DNA of 62,837 bases, taken from Neorhizobium huautlense. Lineage in GTDB: Bacteria > Pseudomonadota > Alphaproteobacteria > Rhizobiales > Rhizobiaceae. The stretch is taken from assembly GCF_002968575.1 (NCBI RefSeq), contig NZ_PVBM01000028.1:1-62837 (forward strand), given 5' to 3'. Positions within the stretch are counted from its first letter, which is position 1, and each line of letters begins with the position of its first letter. Under the pieces are notes generated by a model. It was not told the DNA's origin. It made no database searches and was given only the letters and a program-made list of their open reading frames with translations. Positions 33,719 through 42,232 of this stretch are shown here, piece after piece. The position numbers and the translations under genes were made by a program.

Positions 33719-35671
33719 ATGCGCTGCTTTACGGTATTGGGACCATCGCAGACGGGCAAATCCACGCTCGTCGCCAAACTCGCCTCACTGGAAGGCTCCC
33801 CCCGAAAGTACAGCTCGCCTTACCATCTAAGCCTTGCAGAATTTGAATTCATCAACGAACCATGGTGCGCGATCGATACGCCCGGTGCCAACGAGGCGCT
33901 CGCGATTGCGCAGGATTCCCTGCTCGTGAGCGACGCCTGCATTCTTTGCGTTTCGCCCTCTCCCGACGATGCGGTACTGGCCGCACCTTATCTTCGCGCC
34001 ATCGAGGCTTCGGCCACGCCTTGTATCCTCTTCGTCAACCGAATGGACGAACCCCGCGGGCGTCTGCGTGACGTGATTGCGGCGCTCCAGGCTTATTCGA
34101 ACCATCCACTCGTTCTACGGCAAGTGCCTATACGCGAAGGTGAGAAGGTCATCGGCAGCTGCGACCTGATCTCGGAACGGGCCTGGCGCTATCGCGAGGG
34201 CCAACCGTCCTCGCTGGTCGAGCTGCCGCAAAACATCCTTGAACGGGAACACGAAGCGCGAGCCGAGATGCTGGAACAGTTTTCGGAATTCGACGATTGG
34301 TTGCTCGAAGAATTGGTCGAGGATCGCGAGCCTGCCAGCGATACCCTGTTCAGCATCGCTTCCCGTATCCTGAAGGAAAACCGGGTGATCCCGGTCATGT
34401 TCGGTGCAGCCTCTCATGCGAACGGCGTCATGCGATTGATGAAGGCGCTGCGGCACGAAGCACCCCCGGTCGCCGCCCTCCAGGCCCGGCTGGCCGCAGC
34501 AGCGGGACTGGAGAAGGAAAGCCTCTCTGCCGTTAGCTTTCATGCATTTCATCGTGCCAATGTCGGGAAGACAGTTGTCGTCCGGTCGCTGGTCGATGGT
34601 CTGAAGCAAGGCTCGCCCTTAAACGGTGCCGGTCTGGGACCCATTCAGGAAAACGGCAACGGCAAGGTGGTCGGCGCCGCCAGCAAGGCAGGCTCCATCT
34701 TCGCGGCAGTCAAATCCGACCATATTCCCATTCCGGCGCTGCTGACATCAGGACAAGCCGCCGCACCACCCGACTGGGCGACGCCACCGACACCGATGCT
34801 GGAGCGTATCCTGGTTCCCGTCAACGAGCGCGATGAAACGAAGCTTTCGGCAACGCTGGCGAAGCTTGCCGAGACGGATCGCGGGCTCAAGGTCATGCAG
34901 GAAGAGGGTACCGGCGCAATGCTGGTCTGCGTGCAAGGGCCTGTGCATCTGCGCGAGCTGCGCAACACTCTCTCGGAAGTGTTTCGCGTGGAAGTGACCG
35001 ACCAGGTCCCGAACCCGATCTACCGCGAAACAATATCCAAGCCTTCGACCGTGCATTATCGCCACCGCAAACAGACCGGCGGAGCCGGTCAGTTCGCCGA
35101 TGTCCATCTAGATGTAAAGCCGAACGAACGGGGAGAGGGATTCACCTTCGCCGAAACCGTCAAAGGCGGCACAGTACCGCGAAACTATATACCGGCGGTG
35201 GAAGCGGGTGCGCGCGAGGCGATGGAAAAGGGACCTTTGGGCTTTCAGGTCATAGACGTCGGCGTGACCTTGACCGACGGACAATATCACTCCGTGGACA
35301 GTTCCGACTTCGCATTCCGGGCGGCCGCAAAAATGGGCACCCGCCAGGCCCTGTCCCAGGCGTCGGCCGTGCTGATGCAGCCGGTGTCGCGCGTCGAGAT
35401 CCACATCCCCTCGATCTTTTCGGGAGGCATAGTAACCCTCGTTTCATCCCTGAAGGGGCAGGTTCTCGGTTTCGACCGCGACGAAAACGCCAAAGGCTGG
35501 GATGTTTTTCGCGCCCTCATGCCGGGCGGGGCGCTGGAAGAACTGACACGGTCGCTGCGTTCGGCCACCCAGGGCATCGGCTACTATTCCAAGACCTTCG
35601 ATCACTTCGAGGAGCTTTATGGCAGGGAGGCGGACGCCATCATCAACGCCCACGGCTCCGGCGCGCATTGA
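33719..35671 (+). CDS. Elongation factor G-like protein with degenerate GTPase site
   Basis: This 650-residue EF-G paralogue is about 45-50 residues shorter than EF-G. The P-loop is GPSQTGKST (residues 8-16) instead of AHIDAGKTT. The switch I block with RGITI is missing, leaving only 36 residues between G1 and G3. G3 reads DTPGA (53-57), so the catalytic His of DTPGH is replaced by Ala. G4 is NRMD (107-110). Domains II to V look intact (HYRHRKQTGGAGQFADV opens domain IV; RVEIHIPSIFSGGIVTLVSSLKGQV lies in domain V). EF-G-like proteins of this sort are known in Alphaproteobacteria and Actinobacteria without a settled role. The ribosome site GGAGG is strong. Confidence 0.9.
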   Translation: MRCFTVLGPSQTGKSTLVAKLASLEGSPRKYSSPYHLSLAEFEFINEPWCAIDTPGANEALAIAQDSLLVSDACILCVSPSPDDAVLAAPYLRAIEASATPCILFVNRMDEPRGRLRDVIAALQAYSNHPLVLRQVPIREGEKVIGSCDLISERAWRYREGQPSSLVELPQNILEREHEARAEMLEQFSEFDDWLLEELVEDREPASDTLFSIASRILKENRVIPVMFGAASHANGVMRLMKALRHEAPPVAALQARLAAAAGLEKESLSAVSFHAFHRANVGKTVVVRSLVDGLKQGSPLNGAGLGPIQENGNGKVVGAASKAGSIFAAVKSDHIPIPALLTSGQAAAPPDWATPPTPMLERILVPVNERDETKLSATLAKLAETDRGLKVMQEEGTGAMLVCVQGPVHLRELRNTLSEVFRVEVTDQVPNPIYRETISKPSTVHYRHRKQTGGAGQFADVHLDVKPNERGEGFTFAETVKGGTVPRNYIPAVEAGAREAMEKGPLGFQVIDVGVTLTDGQYHSVDSSDFAFRAAAKMGTRQALSQASAVLMQPVSRVEIHIPSIFSGGIVTLVSSLKGQVLGFDRDENAKGWDVFRALMPGGALEELTRSLRSATQGIGYYSKTFDHFEELYGREADAIINAHGSGAH

Positions 35672-35820
35672 TGACGTGGCGCCCGGCTCCTGCACCTTCG
35701 GATGGTGAATGTCGGTGCTGCTGCATATTTCATCCCATGCCGAATGCTCCCTTGGTTCTCGGCGATGGCGCAGCCTCGCCCCCCATGATAGGGGAGCCGT
35801 CACAAACAGGGCTTTGATCG

Positions 35821-36525
35821 ATGTTACCTTGGATTCAGCTGGATCGCGCAGAGATACCGGGCAATGGCGGCGAACTGCGGCTCAAGCAGCGTGGCCAGGA
35901 ATTCTCGATCATGCTGGGCTCCAACGAGTTGATGAACAGCCGGCTGAGCGGATCCGAAGAAGCGCTCGCTACTCTGGCCCATCAGAAAATCGCAGGCCGC
36001 CCACGTCCGGCCATCCTCATTGGTGGACTCGGCATGGGTTTCACCTTGCGGGCCGCGTTGTCGGTATTGCCTCCCGACGCCTCTGTGACTGTTGCCGAAC
36101 TTGTGCCTGCGGTCATCGGCTGGGCACGTGGAGCGATGGCCGGCGTTTTCCAAGGCTGTCTCGACGATCCGCGCACGCTTGTGCATCAGGGGGACGTGGG
36201 CGACGTCATTCGCGGCGCGCAGGGCAGGTTCGACGCCATCCTCCTGGATGTCGACAATGGTCCCGATGGCTTGACCAGGGCATCGAACGACCGCCTCTAT
36301 GACGCTTACGGCCTGCGGGCGGCACGCGACGCTTTGCGGCCAGGCGGTGTTCTGGCGGTATGGTCATCCGGGCCGGACGAGGGCTTTACCCGACGCCTGA
36401 AACAGAGCGGCTTTTCGACCGAGGTCGTCAATATCCGTGCCAATGGCAAACGCGGCGGCGCCCGGCATGTCATCTGGATCGCGGCCACCGATCCCGCAAA
36501 ACCCGGAGCTCGATGGGATCACTGA
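35821..36525 (+). CDS. Spermidine synthase-like Rossmann methyltransferase-fold protein
   Basis: This 234-residue protein has the polyamine synthase fold. The glycine-rich loop is AILIGGLGMGFTLRAAL, acidic VAELVPAVIGWARG ends beta-2, and AILLDVDNGPDGLTRASNDRLYDAYGLRAARDALRPGGVLAVWSS is the catalytic-loop region. It lacks the N-terminal beta-domain of full SpeE and is shorter than true synthases, so it may not make spermidine. It follows the EF-G-like gene after a 149-bp gap on the same strand and is convergent with the heme oxygenase gene. The substrate is unknown. Confidence 0.85.
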   Translation: MLPWIQLDRAEIPGNGGELRLKQRGQEFSIMLGSNELMNSRLSGSEEALATLAHQKIAGRPRPAILIGGLGMGFTLRAALSVLPPDASVTVAELVPAVIGWARGAMAGVFQGCLDDPRTLVHQGDVGDVIRGAQGRFDAILLDVDNGPDGLTRASNDRLYDAYGLRAARDALRPGGVLAVWSSGPDEGFTRRLKQSGFSTEVVNIRANGKRGGARHVIWIAATDPAKPGARWDH

Positions 36526-36538
36526 TCTGAAGCAGGCG

Positions 36539-37126
36539 TCAGGCGAAAGTCTCTTCCACCAGCGCATGGACGCGCCGAAACGCCGCTCTGGCACCTTCAG
36601 CCGCGTCAGCCTCATCGGCCTCGGAGAGGGTGAGGCCGTTAAAGGCGGCGACAAAGGTTCGCCAGTGCAGGCCGCGTCCGTCGGGATGCCCAGCGAGATG
36701 GCGCGCGCCGAATTTTTCCGACAGGCCGAGCTTTTCGGCTTCCTTCAGAAGGAAAGCGGCTCCGAGGTTCGAACCTTCCGCCACATAGAGCCAGCCAAGC
36801 GCCGCCGGTACGCCGAGCGGTCCGGTCCGAGGGGTCAGAACCGGCGGGGCGCTGCCGGCGAGATCGGTTATGTCCCGCCGCAGGGCATCGAGCCGGCAAC
36901 GGCTGGCAAGATCAGGCAGCAACGAGCCAAGCTCCGGAGAGTGATAAAGCGGCGATACATCCGCATGAAAACAATGCTGTACCTCCAGAAACAATCCGTA
37001 GCGCTCGCGGCTGGCGAACGGCTCCGCGGCCATGATGCGCTGGTCGAGCCCATGATGGGTGGCATCGGTGAGCGCCTTGAGGCGCTGGATGCGGGTCTGC
37101 TGTTCAATCGACGTCTGAATGTTCAT
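36539..37126 (-). CDS. Biliverdin-producing heme oxygenase
   Basis: This 195-residue helical protein has the heme oxygenase fold. It opens heme to biliverdin, iron and CO. The candidate proximal His is in DATHHGLDQRIM (His24/His25). The distal helix glycine motif is GWLYVAEGSNLGAAFL, matching the BphO-type G-x-L-Y-V-x-E-G-S. No bacteriophytochrome gene, the usual partner, is adjacent; nor is a heme uptake operon. It could serve a phytochrome elsewhere or iron recovery. It is convergent with the spermidine-synthase-like gene (13 bp) and shares strand with the MBL gene. Confidence 0.85.
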   Translation of the reverse strand: MNIQTSIEQQTRIQRLKALTDATHHGLDQRIMAAEPFASRERYGLFLEVQHCFHADVSPLYHSPELGSLLPDLASRCRLDALRRDITDLAGSAPPVLTPRTGPLGVPAALGWLYVAEGSNLGAAFLLKEAEKLGLSEKFGARHLAGHPDGRGLHWRTFVAAFNGLTLSEADEADAAEGARAAFRRVHALVEETFA

Positions 37127-37179
37127 GAGCAGACCCTATCGGCGTTTTCGAAGATGCCGTCAAACCGTTCCTCGCGGCC

Positions 37180-38262
37180 TCAGGCGGAAACCGCAGGAAC
37201 TTCGAACACCTCGCCCGGCCGGAGAGGCCGAAAACGCTCGCGGGAAATGCGTTGCGCATCAAGCGCGGCGTAAAGCGCGGCGACCGGCTCCTCTATGCCC
37301 TCATTGGTGAGCTGGAACGTGCCCCAATGATGGCCGGCAACCGAGGCTGCACCACAAAAAAGCATGCCCTCCACCGCCTCTTCCGGATTTTGGTGCTGCG
37401 CTTTCATGAACCAGCGCGGCTCGTAGGCCCCGAAAGGCAGGTTGGCCAGTCGGAATCCGCCATGTTTTTCCTTGGCGGCCCGATAATTGATGCCCTGGTG
37501 AAAGCCGGTGTCGCCGATGTGATAAATCTTGCCTGCCGGCGTTTCGATCACGAAGGCGGCCCAGAGCGCCATTCGCCGATCTCCCATGCCTCGCGCCGAC
37601 CAGTGATGACAGGGCTCGCAGTGAAATGTGACGTCAGGCGTGATGTTTTCACGCCCATCCCAATCCATGACAGTGATCGTCGCATCCGGCACATGCGACC
37701 GGATGATCGCATCATTGCCGAGCGGGGTGATGAACTGCGGCTTGTCGCGTCCCTGCAGCACCCAAAGCGTTTCCAGGTCCAGATGGTCGTAATGATTATG
37801 CGTGACGAGCACCACATCGATCGGCGGCAGGCCGCCGATGCGGATGCCGGGCGGATTGACCCGCTTCGGGCCGGCAAAGGAGACGGGGCTGGCGCGATCG
37901 CTCCAGACGGGATCGGTCAGGATGTTCAGCCCGGCGACCTGGATGAGCAGCGACGCATGGCCGACCATGGTGACCACCAGCCTTTCGCCCGATATCTTCG
38001 TTTCCGGCATGGCTTGCGGAAGCGGGCTTGCAAACGCAGCCGGCCAATCGACCCTGCCGCCACCGAGCTGCCAGCGAAGGAGATTGAGCAATCCTTCGGG
38101 GTCCTCCCCGTTCGGATTGAAGAAATGCGTTCCGTCAAAATGATCGGAGATCGGGCCTGAATAATACTTGTTCGCAGCCATGGCTCCCCTTGCCGCAAAG
38201 CCGCCCGCAAGCGCTGCGATCGCTCCGATACCGGACCATTTGAGAAATTTTCGACGGTTCAT
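37180..38262 (-). CDS. MBL-fold metallohydrolase, NAPE-PLD-like, Tat-exported
   Basis: This 360-residue metallo-beta-lactamase-fold enzyme is of the NAPE phospholipase D / RomA type. The first metal site is THNHYDHLD (His155, His157, Asp159, His160), followed by CEPCHHWSARG and HIGDTGF. The N-terminus MNRRKFLKWSGIGAIAALAGGFAARGAMAA is a twin-arginine signal (N-R-R-K-F-L-K), so export of a folded, metal-loaded enzyme is likely. Family members cleave N-acyl-phosphatidylethanolamine or related phosphodiesters; the substrate here is not known. ATG 38262 gives the complete Tat motif; its ribosome site is weak. Confidence 0.9.
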   Translation of the reverse strand: MNRRKFLKWSGIGAIAALAGGFAARGAMAANKYYSGPISDHFDGTHFFNPNGEDPEGLLNLLRWQLGGGRVDWPAAFASPLPQAMPETKISGERLVVTMVGHASLLIQVAGLNILTDPVWSDRASPVSFAGPKRVNPPGIRIGGLPPIDVVLVTHNHYDHLDLETLWVLQGRDKPQFITPLGNDAIIRSHVPDATITVMDWDGRENITPDVTFHCEPCHHWSARGMGDRRMALWAAFVIETPAGKIYHIGDTGFHQGINYRAAKEKHGGFRLANLPFGAYEPRWFMKAQHQNPEEAVEGMLFCGAASVAGHHWGTFQLTNEGIEEPVAALYAALDAQRISRERFRPLRPGEVFEVPAVSA

Positions 38263-38340
38263 GCCAAAGCTATAGGATTGGCAATAGCCGGCTTCAAGCG
38301 GCGAGTAACAGGTCGCGGAAATGTTACAGCGCCTGTGTAG

Positions 38341-38370
38341 CTTGACTTTCGCCGCCTTTTCCTGTTTAAA
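38341..38370 (+). promoter_or_regulatory. Candidate promoter of ffh
   Basis: CTTGACT (TTGACT at 38342-38347) and TTTAAA (38365-38370) are spaced by 17 bp. The predicted start near 38377 gives a leader of about 190 nt before ffh. CTTGAC is the usual rhizobial -35. Confidence 0.55.
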
Positions 38371-38483
38371 CCGGCGATCTGCTGACAAGTCGAGAACTTG
38401 GAGCCGCCGACCGGGGCCGATTTTACCGAGCCCGGAGGTCAACATCCGACAGCGCGTTGCGCCCTCGGGTGCTTTTTGGCTTT

Positions 38484-38508
38484 GCGCCTCCTTTGGCGCC
38501 TTGTTTTT
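38484..38508 (+). terminator. Terminator-like hairpin inside the ffh leader (possible attenuator)
   Basis: The stem GCGCC / GGCGC with loop TCCTTT is followed by CTTGTTTTTG, a usable U-tract, 57 nt before the ffh ATG. An upstream stem GCGC-GTT-GCGC (38452-38462) could compete. The whole stretch 38263-38564 otherwise contains no gene. Confidence 0.45.
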
Positions 38509-38564
38509 GTCGCGGAGAAACCCGACGTTCCGGGCACCCCCGAAACGTGGAAAAGGAAGAAACG

Positions 38565-40121
38565 ATGTTCGAAAGCCTCCAGGACCGTCTTGGCTCCATC
38601 TTGAGTGGACTGACCGGCCGTGGCGCATTGAGCGAAGCGGACGTCTCCGCCGCCTTGCGCGAGGTTCGGCGTGCGCTTCTCGAAGCGGACGTGGCGCTGG
38701 AAGTCGTCCGCTCCTTTACCGACAAGGTGCGGGAAAAGGCCGTCGGCGCCGAAGTTCTGAAATCGATCAAGCCCGGTCAGATGGTCGTCAAGATCGTCCA
38801 TGACGAGCTTGTTGAAATGCTCGGTTCGGAAGGTGTGGGCATTGACCTGCATGCGGTAGCTCCCGTCGTCATCATGATGGTCGGTCTCCAGGGCTCGGGC
38901 AAGACCACCACGACCGGCAAGATCGCCAAGCGGCTGACCGATCGCGAAAAGAAGAAAGTGCTGATGGCGTCGCTCGACACGCGCCGCCCGGCAGCCCAGG
39001 AACAGCTTCGTCAGCTCGGTACGCAGACGGGCGTCGACACGCTGCCGATCATTGCTGGCCAGTCGCCGACCGATATTGCAGCACGCGCCGTGCAGGCAGC
39101 CAAACTCGGCGGTCATGACGTCGTCATCCTCGACACCGCCGGCCGCACCCATATCGATGAGCCGCTGATGCAGGAGATGGCGGAGATCAAGCGGAAGTCC
39201 AATCCGCACGAGATCCTGCTCGTCGCCGATAGCCTCACCGGTCAGGACGCCGTCAATCTCGCCCGCAATTTCGACGAACGCGTCGGCATCACAGGCCTCG
39301 TTCTGACCCGCATGGACGGCGACGGCCGCGGCGGGGCGGCGCTTTCGATGCGTGCCGTGACCGGCAAGCCGATCAAGCTCATCGGTACCGGCGAAAAGAT
39401 GACGGAGATGGAGGAATTCCATCCTCGCCGCATCGCCGACCGCATCCTCGGCATGGGCGACATCGTCTCGCTGGTCGAGAAGGCTGCAGAAAACATCGAT
39501 GCGGAAAAAGCCGCGGCGATGGCAAAGAAGATGCAGTCGGGCAAGTTCGATCTGAACGACCTCGCCGAACAGCTGATGCAGATGAAATCGCTCGGCGGCA
39601 TGGGCGGCATCATGGGCATGATGCCGGGCATGGCCGGCATGAAGGATAAGCTCGCCGCCTCAGGCATGAACGACAAGATGTTCGATCGCCAGATCGCCAT
39701 CATACAGTCGATGACCAAGGCCGAGCGCGCCAACCCTGATATGCTGAAGCACAGCCGCAAGAAGCGCATCGCCGCCGGCTCCGGCACGGATGCGGCCGAG
39801 ATCAACAAGCTGCTGAAAATGCATCGCCAGATGGCCGACATGATGAAAATGATGGGCGGCAAGGGCAAGGGCGGCATGATGAAGCAGATGATGGGCGGCC
39901 TTGCCTCCAAGATGGGGCTTGGCGGCGGAATGGGTGGAATGGGCGGCATGCCTGATCTGTCCAGGCTCGATCCGAAGCAACTTGAAGCACTGCAGAAGCA
40001 GGCGCAGGCCGCAGGTATCAAGCCCGGCTCGATGCCGGGTCTTCCAGGCGGCGGAATGGGCGGATTGCCCGGCCTCGGCGGCGGTTTTCCGGGTCTTCCC
40101 GGCTTGCCGAAAAAGAAGTGA
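38565..40121 (+). CDS. ffh: Signal recognition particle protein Ffh
   Basis: This SRP54 homologue binds signal peptides and 4.5S RNA and targets membrane proteins to FtsY. It has 518 residues: N domain (1-85), G domain with GLQGSGKTTTTGK, DTRRPAAQEQL, DTAGRTHID and TRMDGDGRGGAAL, then the Met-rich M domain. The tail is unusually rich in Gly and Met (GGGMGGMGGMPDLS and PGLPGGGMGGLPGLGG), a rhizobial trait that lengthens the protein beyond the 453 residues of E. coli. ATG 38565 has AAAGGAAG upstream. It heads the ffh, chorismate mutase, rpsP run. Confidence 0.97.
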   Translation: MFESLQDRLGSILSGLTGRGALSEADVSAALREVRRALLEADVALEVVRSFTDKVREKAVGAEVLKSIKPGQMVVKIVHDELVEMLGSEGVGIDLHAVAPVVIMMVGLQGSGKTTTTGKIAKRLTDREKKKVLMASLDTRRPAAQEQLRQLGTQTGVDTLPIIAGQSPTDIAARAVQAAKLGGHDVVILDTAGRTHIDEPLMQEMAEIKRKSNPHEILLVADSLTGQDAVNLARNFDERVGITGLVLTRMDGDGRGGAALSMRAVTGKPIKLIGTGEKMTEMEEFHPRRIADRILGMGDIVSLVEKAAENIDAEKAAAMAKKMQSGKFDLNDLAEQLMQMKSLGGMGGIMGMMPGMAGMKDKLAASGMNDKMFDRQIAIIQSMTKAERANPDMLKHSRKKRIAAGSGTDAAEINKLLKMHRQMADMMKMMGGKGKGGMMKQMMGGLASKMGLGGGMGGMGGMPDLSRLDPKQLEALQKQAQAAGIKPGSMPGLPGGGMGGLPGLGGGFPGLPGLPKKK

Positions 40122-40135
40122 CAGGGAGGAAGTTC

Positions 40136-40453
40136 GTGGTTGACCCCGAAGTCAAAGCCAGGCTTTCGAGCTACCGCCAGTCGATCGACAACATCGACGC
40201 GGCGCTGGTGCACATGCTGGCGGAGCGTTTCCGCTGCACCAAGGAAGTGGGCCTCCTAAAGGCCCAATACGATCTGCCGCCGGCTGACCCGGCGCGCGAG
40301 GAATTTCAGATCGAACGCCTCCGCCGGCTGGCGAAGGAAGCCCATCTGGACCCGGATTTCGCCGAGAAGTTCCTGAACTTCGTCATCAAGGAAGTCATCC
40401 GGCATCATGAAGCCATCGCCGCCGAACATGGCGGCACCAAACAATCCGCCTGA
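40136..40453 (+). CDS. Chorismate mutase, AroQ type
   Basis: This small all-helical enzyme of 105 residues converts chorismate to prephenate for Phe and Tyr synthesis. The sequence SYRQSIDNIDAALVHMLAERFRCTKEVGLLKAQYDLPPADPAREEFQIERLRRLA follows the AroQ pattern: R-x-x-I-D-x-I-D, then L-x-x-R, K-x-x-x-G, and D-x-x-R-E. The GTG at 40136 follows GGGAGGAAG at good spacing. A further GTG at 40118 would overlap the ffh stop. Placement between ffh and rpsP is typical for Alphaproteobacteria. Confidence 0.92.
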   Translation: MVDPEVKARLSSYRQSIDNIDAALVHMLAERFRCTKEVGLLKAQYDLPPADPAREEFQIERLRRLAKEAHLDPDFAEKFLNFVIKEVIRHHEAIAAEHGGTKQSA

Positions 40454-40489
40454 CACCGGCGGACAACGGAAAGACTAAGGAGTAAGAAA

Positions 40490-40855
40490 ATGTCCCTGAA
40501 GATTCGTCTCGCCCGCGGCGGCTCCAAGAAGCGCCCGTACTACCACATCGTCCTTGCTGATGCTCGCTCGCCCCGCGATGGCCGTTTCCTCGAAAAGCTC
40601 GGCGCATGGAACCCGATGCTCGCCAAGGACGACGCAAAGCGCGTCGAACTGAACGCCGAACGCATCCAGGAATGGATCGCAAAGGGCGCACAGCCGACCG
40701 ACCGCGTCCTGCGCTTCCTCGCCGAAGCCGGCATTGCAAAGCGCGACACCCGCAGCAATCCGGAAAAGGCAAAGCCTGGCAAGAAGGCCCAGGAACGCGC
40801 CGCCGAGCGTGCCCAGAAGGCCGCCGACGCAGCCGCTGCTTCTGCCGAAGCATAA
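40490..40855 (+). CDS. rpsP: 30S ribosomal protein S16
   Basis: This 121-residue ribosomal protein starts SLKIRLARGGSKKRPYYHIVLADARSPRDGRFLEKLG, the classical S16 N-terminus. The C-terminus is an Ala/Glu/Lys-rich extension (KAQERAAERAQKAADAAAASAEA) common in Alphaproteobacteria. AAGGAG is ideally placed. A GNRA-capped terminator follows, so rimM-trmD may depend on read-through or their own promoter. Confidence 0.98.
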   Translation: MSLKIRLARGGSKKRPYYHIVLADARSPRDGRFLEKLGAWNPMLAKDDAKRVELNAERIQEWIAKGAQPTDRVLRFLAEAGIAKRDTRSNPEKAKPGKKAQERAAERAQKAADAAAASAEA

Positions 40856-40880
40856 GCTTTTCAAGGCCATTTTTACGTGG

Positions 40881-40911
40881 AAAGGGCAGTGCGGCAACGC
40901 GCTGCCCTTTT
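40881..40911 (+). terminator. Terminator-like hairpin between rpsP and rimM
   Basis: AAAGGGCAG / CTGCCCTTTT pairs around an inner GCG-GCAA-CGC stem with a GNRA tetraloop. The T-run is short (TTTT). It may only attenuate, since rimM has no other obvious promoter. Confidence 0.7.
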
Positions 40912-40973
40912 GCTGTTTGCTTTTGGCTTCCCAGAGATTAAATGAAGCGCAAATGGAACCGGAACGACCCCGA

Positions 40974-41540
40974 ATGACCAAGCTCGAAAACCCCGTTCTG
41001 ATGGCGACGATAGGCGCTGCCCAAGGTCTGAGGGGAGAGGTCCGCGTGCGCTCCTACACGGCCGATCCGACAGCACTGGGCGACTATGGCAAGCTGCATA
41101 GCACCGACGGTCGGGCCTTCGAGATTCTTGAGGTTCGCGAAGCAAAGAACGTCGTAATCGTGCGGTTTCGCGGCGTCAACGACCGTACCTCCGCCGAAAG
41201 CCTGAACGGCCTCGAGCTCTTTATCGAGCGCGACAATCTTCCCGACGAGGAGCTGGAGGAAGACGAGTTCTACTATGCCGATCTCGAAGGCCTCGAAGCG
41301 GTCGACCAGCACGGCAAGAGCTATGGTACGGTGAGCGGCGTATACGACTTCGGCGCTGGCGATCTCCTGGAGCTGAAAGGGCCCGGCCTCCGCCCGGCCC
41401 TAATCCCGTTCTCCGAAGCCGCGGTGCTGGAGATCGATCTTGAAAGCGGCAAGATCCTTATCGACCCGGAGGCGGCGGGCCTCATCGAAAATCCCGACGA
41501 AGGCTCAGCGCCAGGGCTTCCCCGCAAGGGCAAGAAATGA
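40974..41540 (+). CDS. rimM: Ribosome maturation factor RimM
   Basis: This 188-residue 30S assembly factor binds S19 and helps process 16S rRNA. The N-terminal RimM domain has ATIGAAQGLRGEVRVRSYTADP, and the C-terminal PRC barrel has EDEFYYADLEGLEAVDQHGKSYGTVSGVYDFGAGDLLEL and LIPFSEAAVLEIDLESGKILID. ATG 40974 (MTKLENPVLMATIG) was chosen, as in other rhizobia; ATG 40953 is possible. The stop overlaps trmD by four bases. Confidence 0.95.
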   Translation: MTKLENPVLMATIGAAQGLRGEVRVRSYTADPTALGDYGKLHSTDGRAFEILEVREAKNVVIVRFRGVNDRTSAESLNGLELFIERDNLPDEELEEDEFYYADLEGLEAVDQHGKSYGTVSGVYDFGAGDLLELKGPGLRPALIPFSEAAVLEIDLESGKILIDPEAAGLIENPDEGSAPGLPRKGKK

Positions 41541-42232
41541 CCTTCCGTGCCACAATCCTGACGCTCTACCCGGAGATGTTTCCCGGACATCTCGGCTTTT
41601 CCCTAGCCGGAAAGGCCCTGGAGCGCAGCCAGTGGTCGATCGAAACCGTCCAGATTCGGGATTTCGCGGAAGATCGGCACCGGACGGTGGACGACACCCC
41701 GGCCGGAGGCGGTGCGGGAATGGTCCTGAAACCGGATATTCTCGCCAAAGCGATCGACCATGTTTCGGGAGGCGACAACCGCCCTCGCCTGCTGATGAGC
41801 CCGCGCGGAAAACCGCTGACGCAGCAAAGAGTTCGAGAACTCGCTTCCGGAGACGGCGTGGTGATCGTCTGCGGCCGGTTCGAAGGCGTCGACCAGCGGG
41901 TGATCGATGCGCGCAATCTCGAAGAGGTTTCGATCGGCGACTATATTCTTTCCGGCGGAGAACCCGCGGCGCTGACGCTGCTCGATGCGGTGATCCGTAT
42001 CCTTCCCGGCGTTATGGGAAATGCGCTTTCCGGCACCCATGAGAGTTTCGAGGACGGGCTGCTGGAGCATCCGCAGTATACGCGGCCGCAGGTCTTCGAA
42101 GGACGCGAGATCCCCCCGGTGCTGATCTCCGGAAACCACGCCGCGATCGAGAAATGGCGGCTGGAGGAAGCGCGGAAGCTGACCGCTGAACGCCGCCCCG
42201 ATCTTCTTTTCGATCAGCCGGTCGCGAAATAA
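41537..42232 (+). CDS. trmD: tRNA (guanine-N1)-methyltransferase TrmD
   Basis: This 231-residue SPOUT methyltransferase makes m1G37 and prevents +1 frameshifting. Visible motifs are LYPEMFPGHLGFSLAGKAL, DDTPAGGGAGMVLKPD, CGRFEGVDQRV and the knot loop SIGDYILSGGEPAALTLLDA. It then has SFEDGLLEHPQYTRP, with the catalytic Asp region. The start overlaps rimM (ATGA). The last 19 bases overlap the convergent TauE/SafE gene. Confidence 0.97.
   Translation: MTFRATILTLYPEMFPGHLGFSLAGKALERSQWSIETVQIRDFAEDRHRTVDDTPAGGGAGMVLKPDILAKAIDHVSGGDNRPRLLMSPRGKPLTQQRVRELASGDGVVIVCGRFEGVDQRVIDARNLEEVSIGDYILSGGEPAALTLLDAVIRILPGVMGNALSGTHESFEDGLLEHPQYTRPQVFEGREIPPVLISGNHAAIEKWRLEEARKLTAERRPDLLFDQPVAK

Noticed and set aside
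39580..40115. Gly/Met-rich repetitive DNA at the end of ffh as a possible tandem repeat
   Set aside because: It encodes the Met-rich M domain and its rhizobial Gly-Met-Pro tail; the repetition is protein-level.
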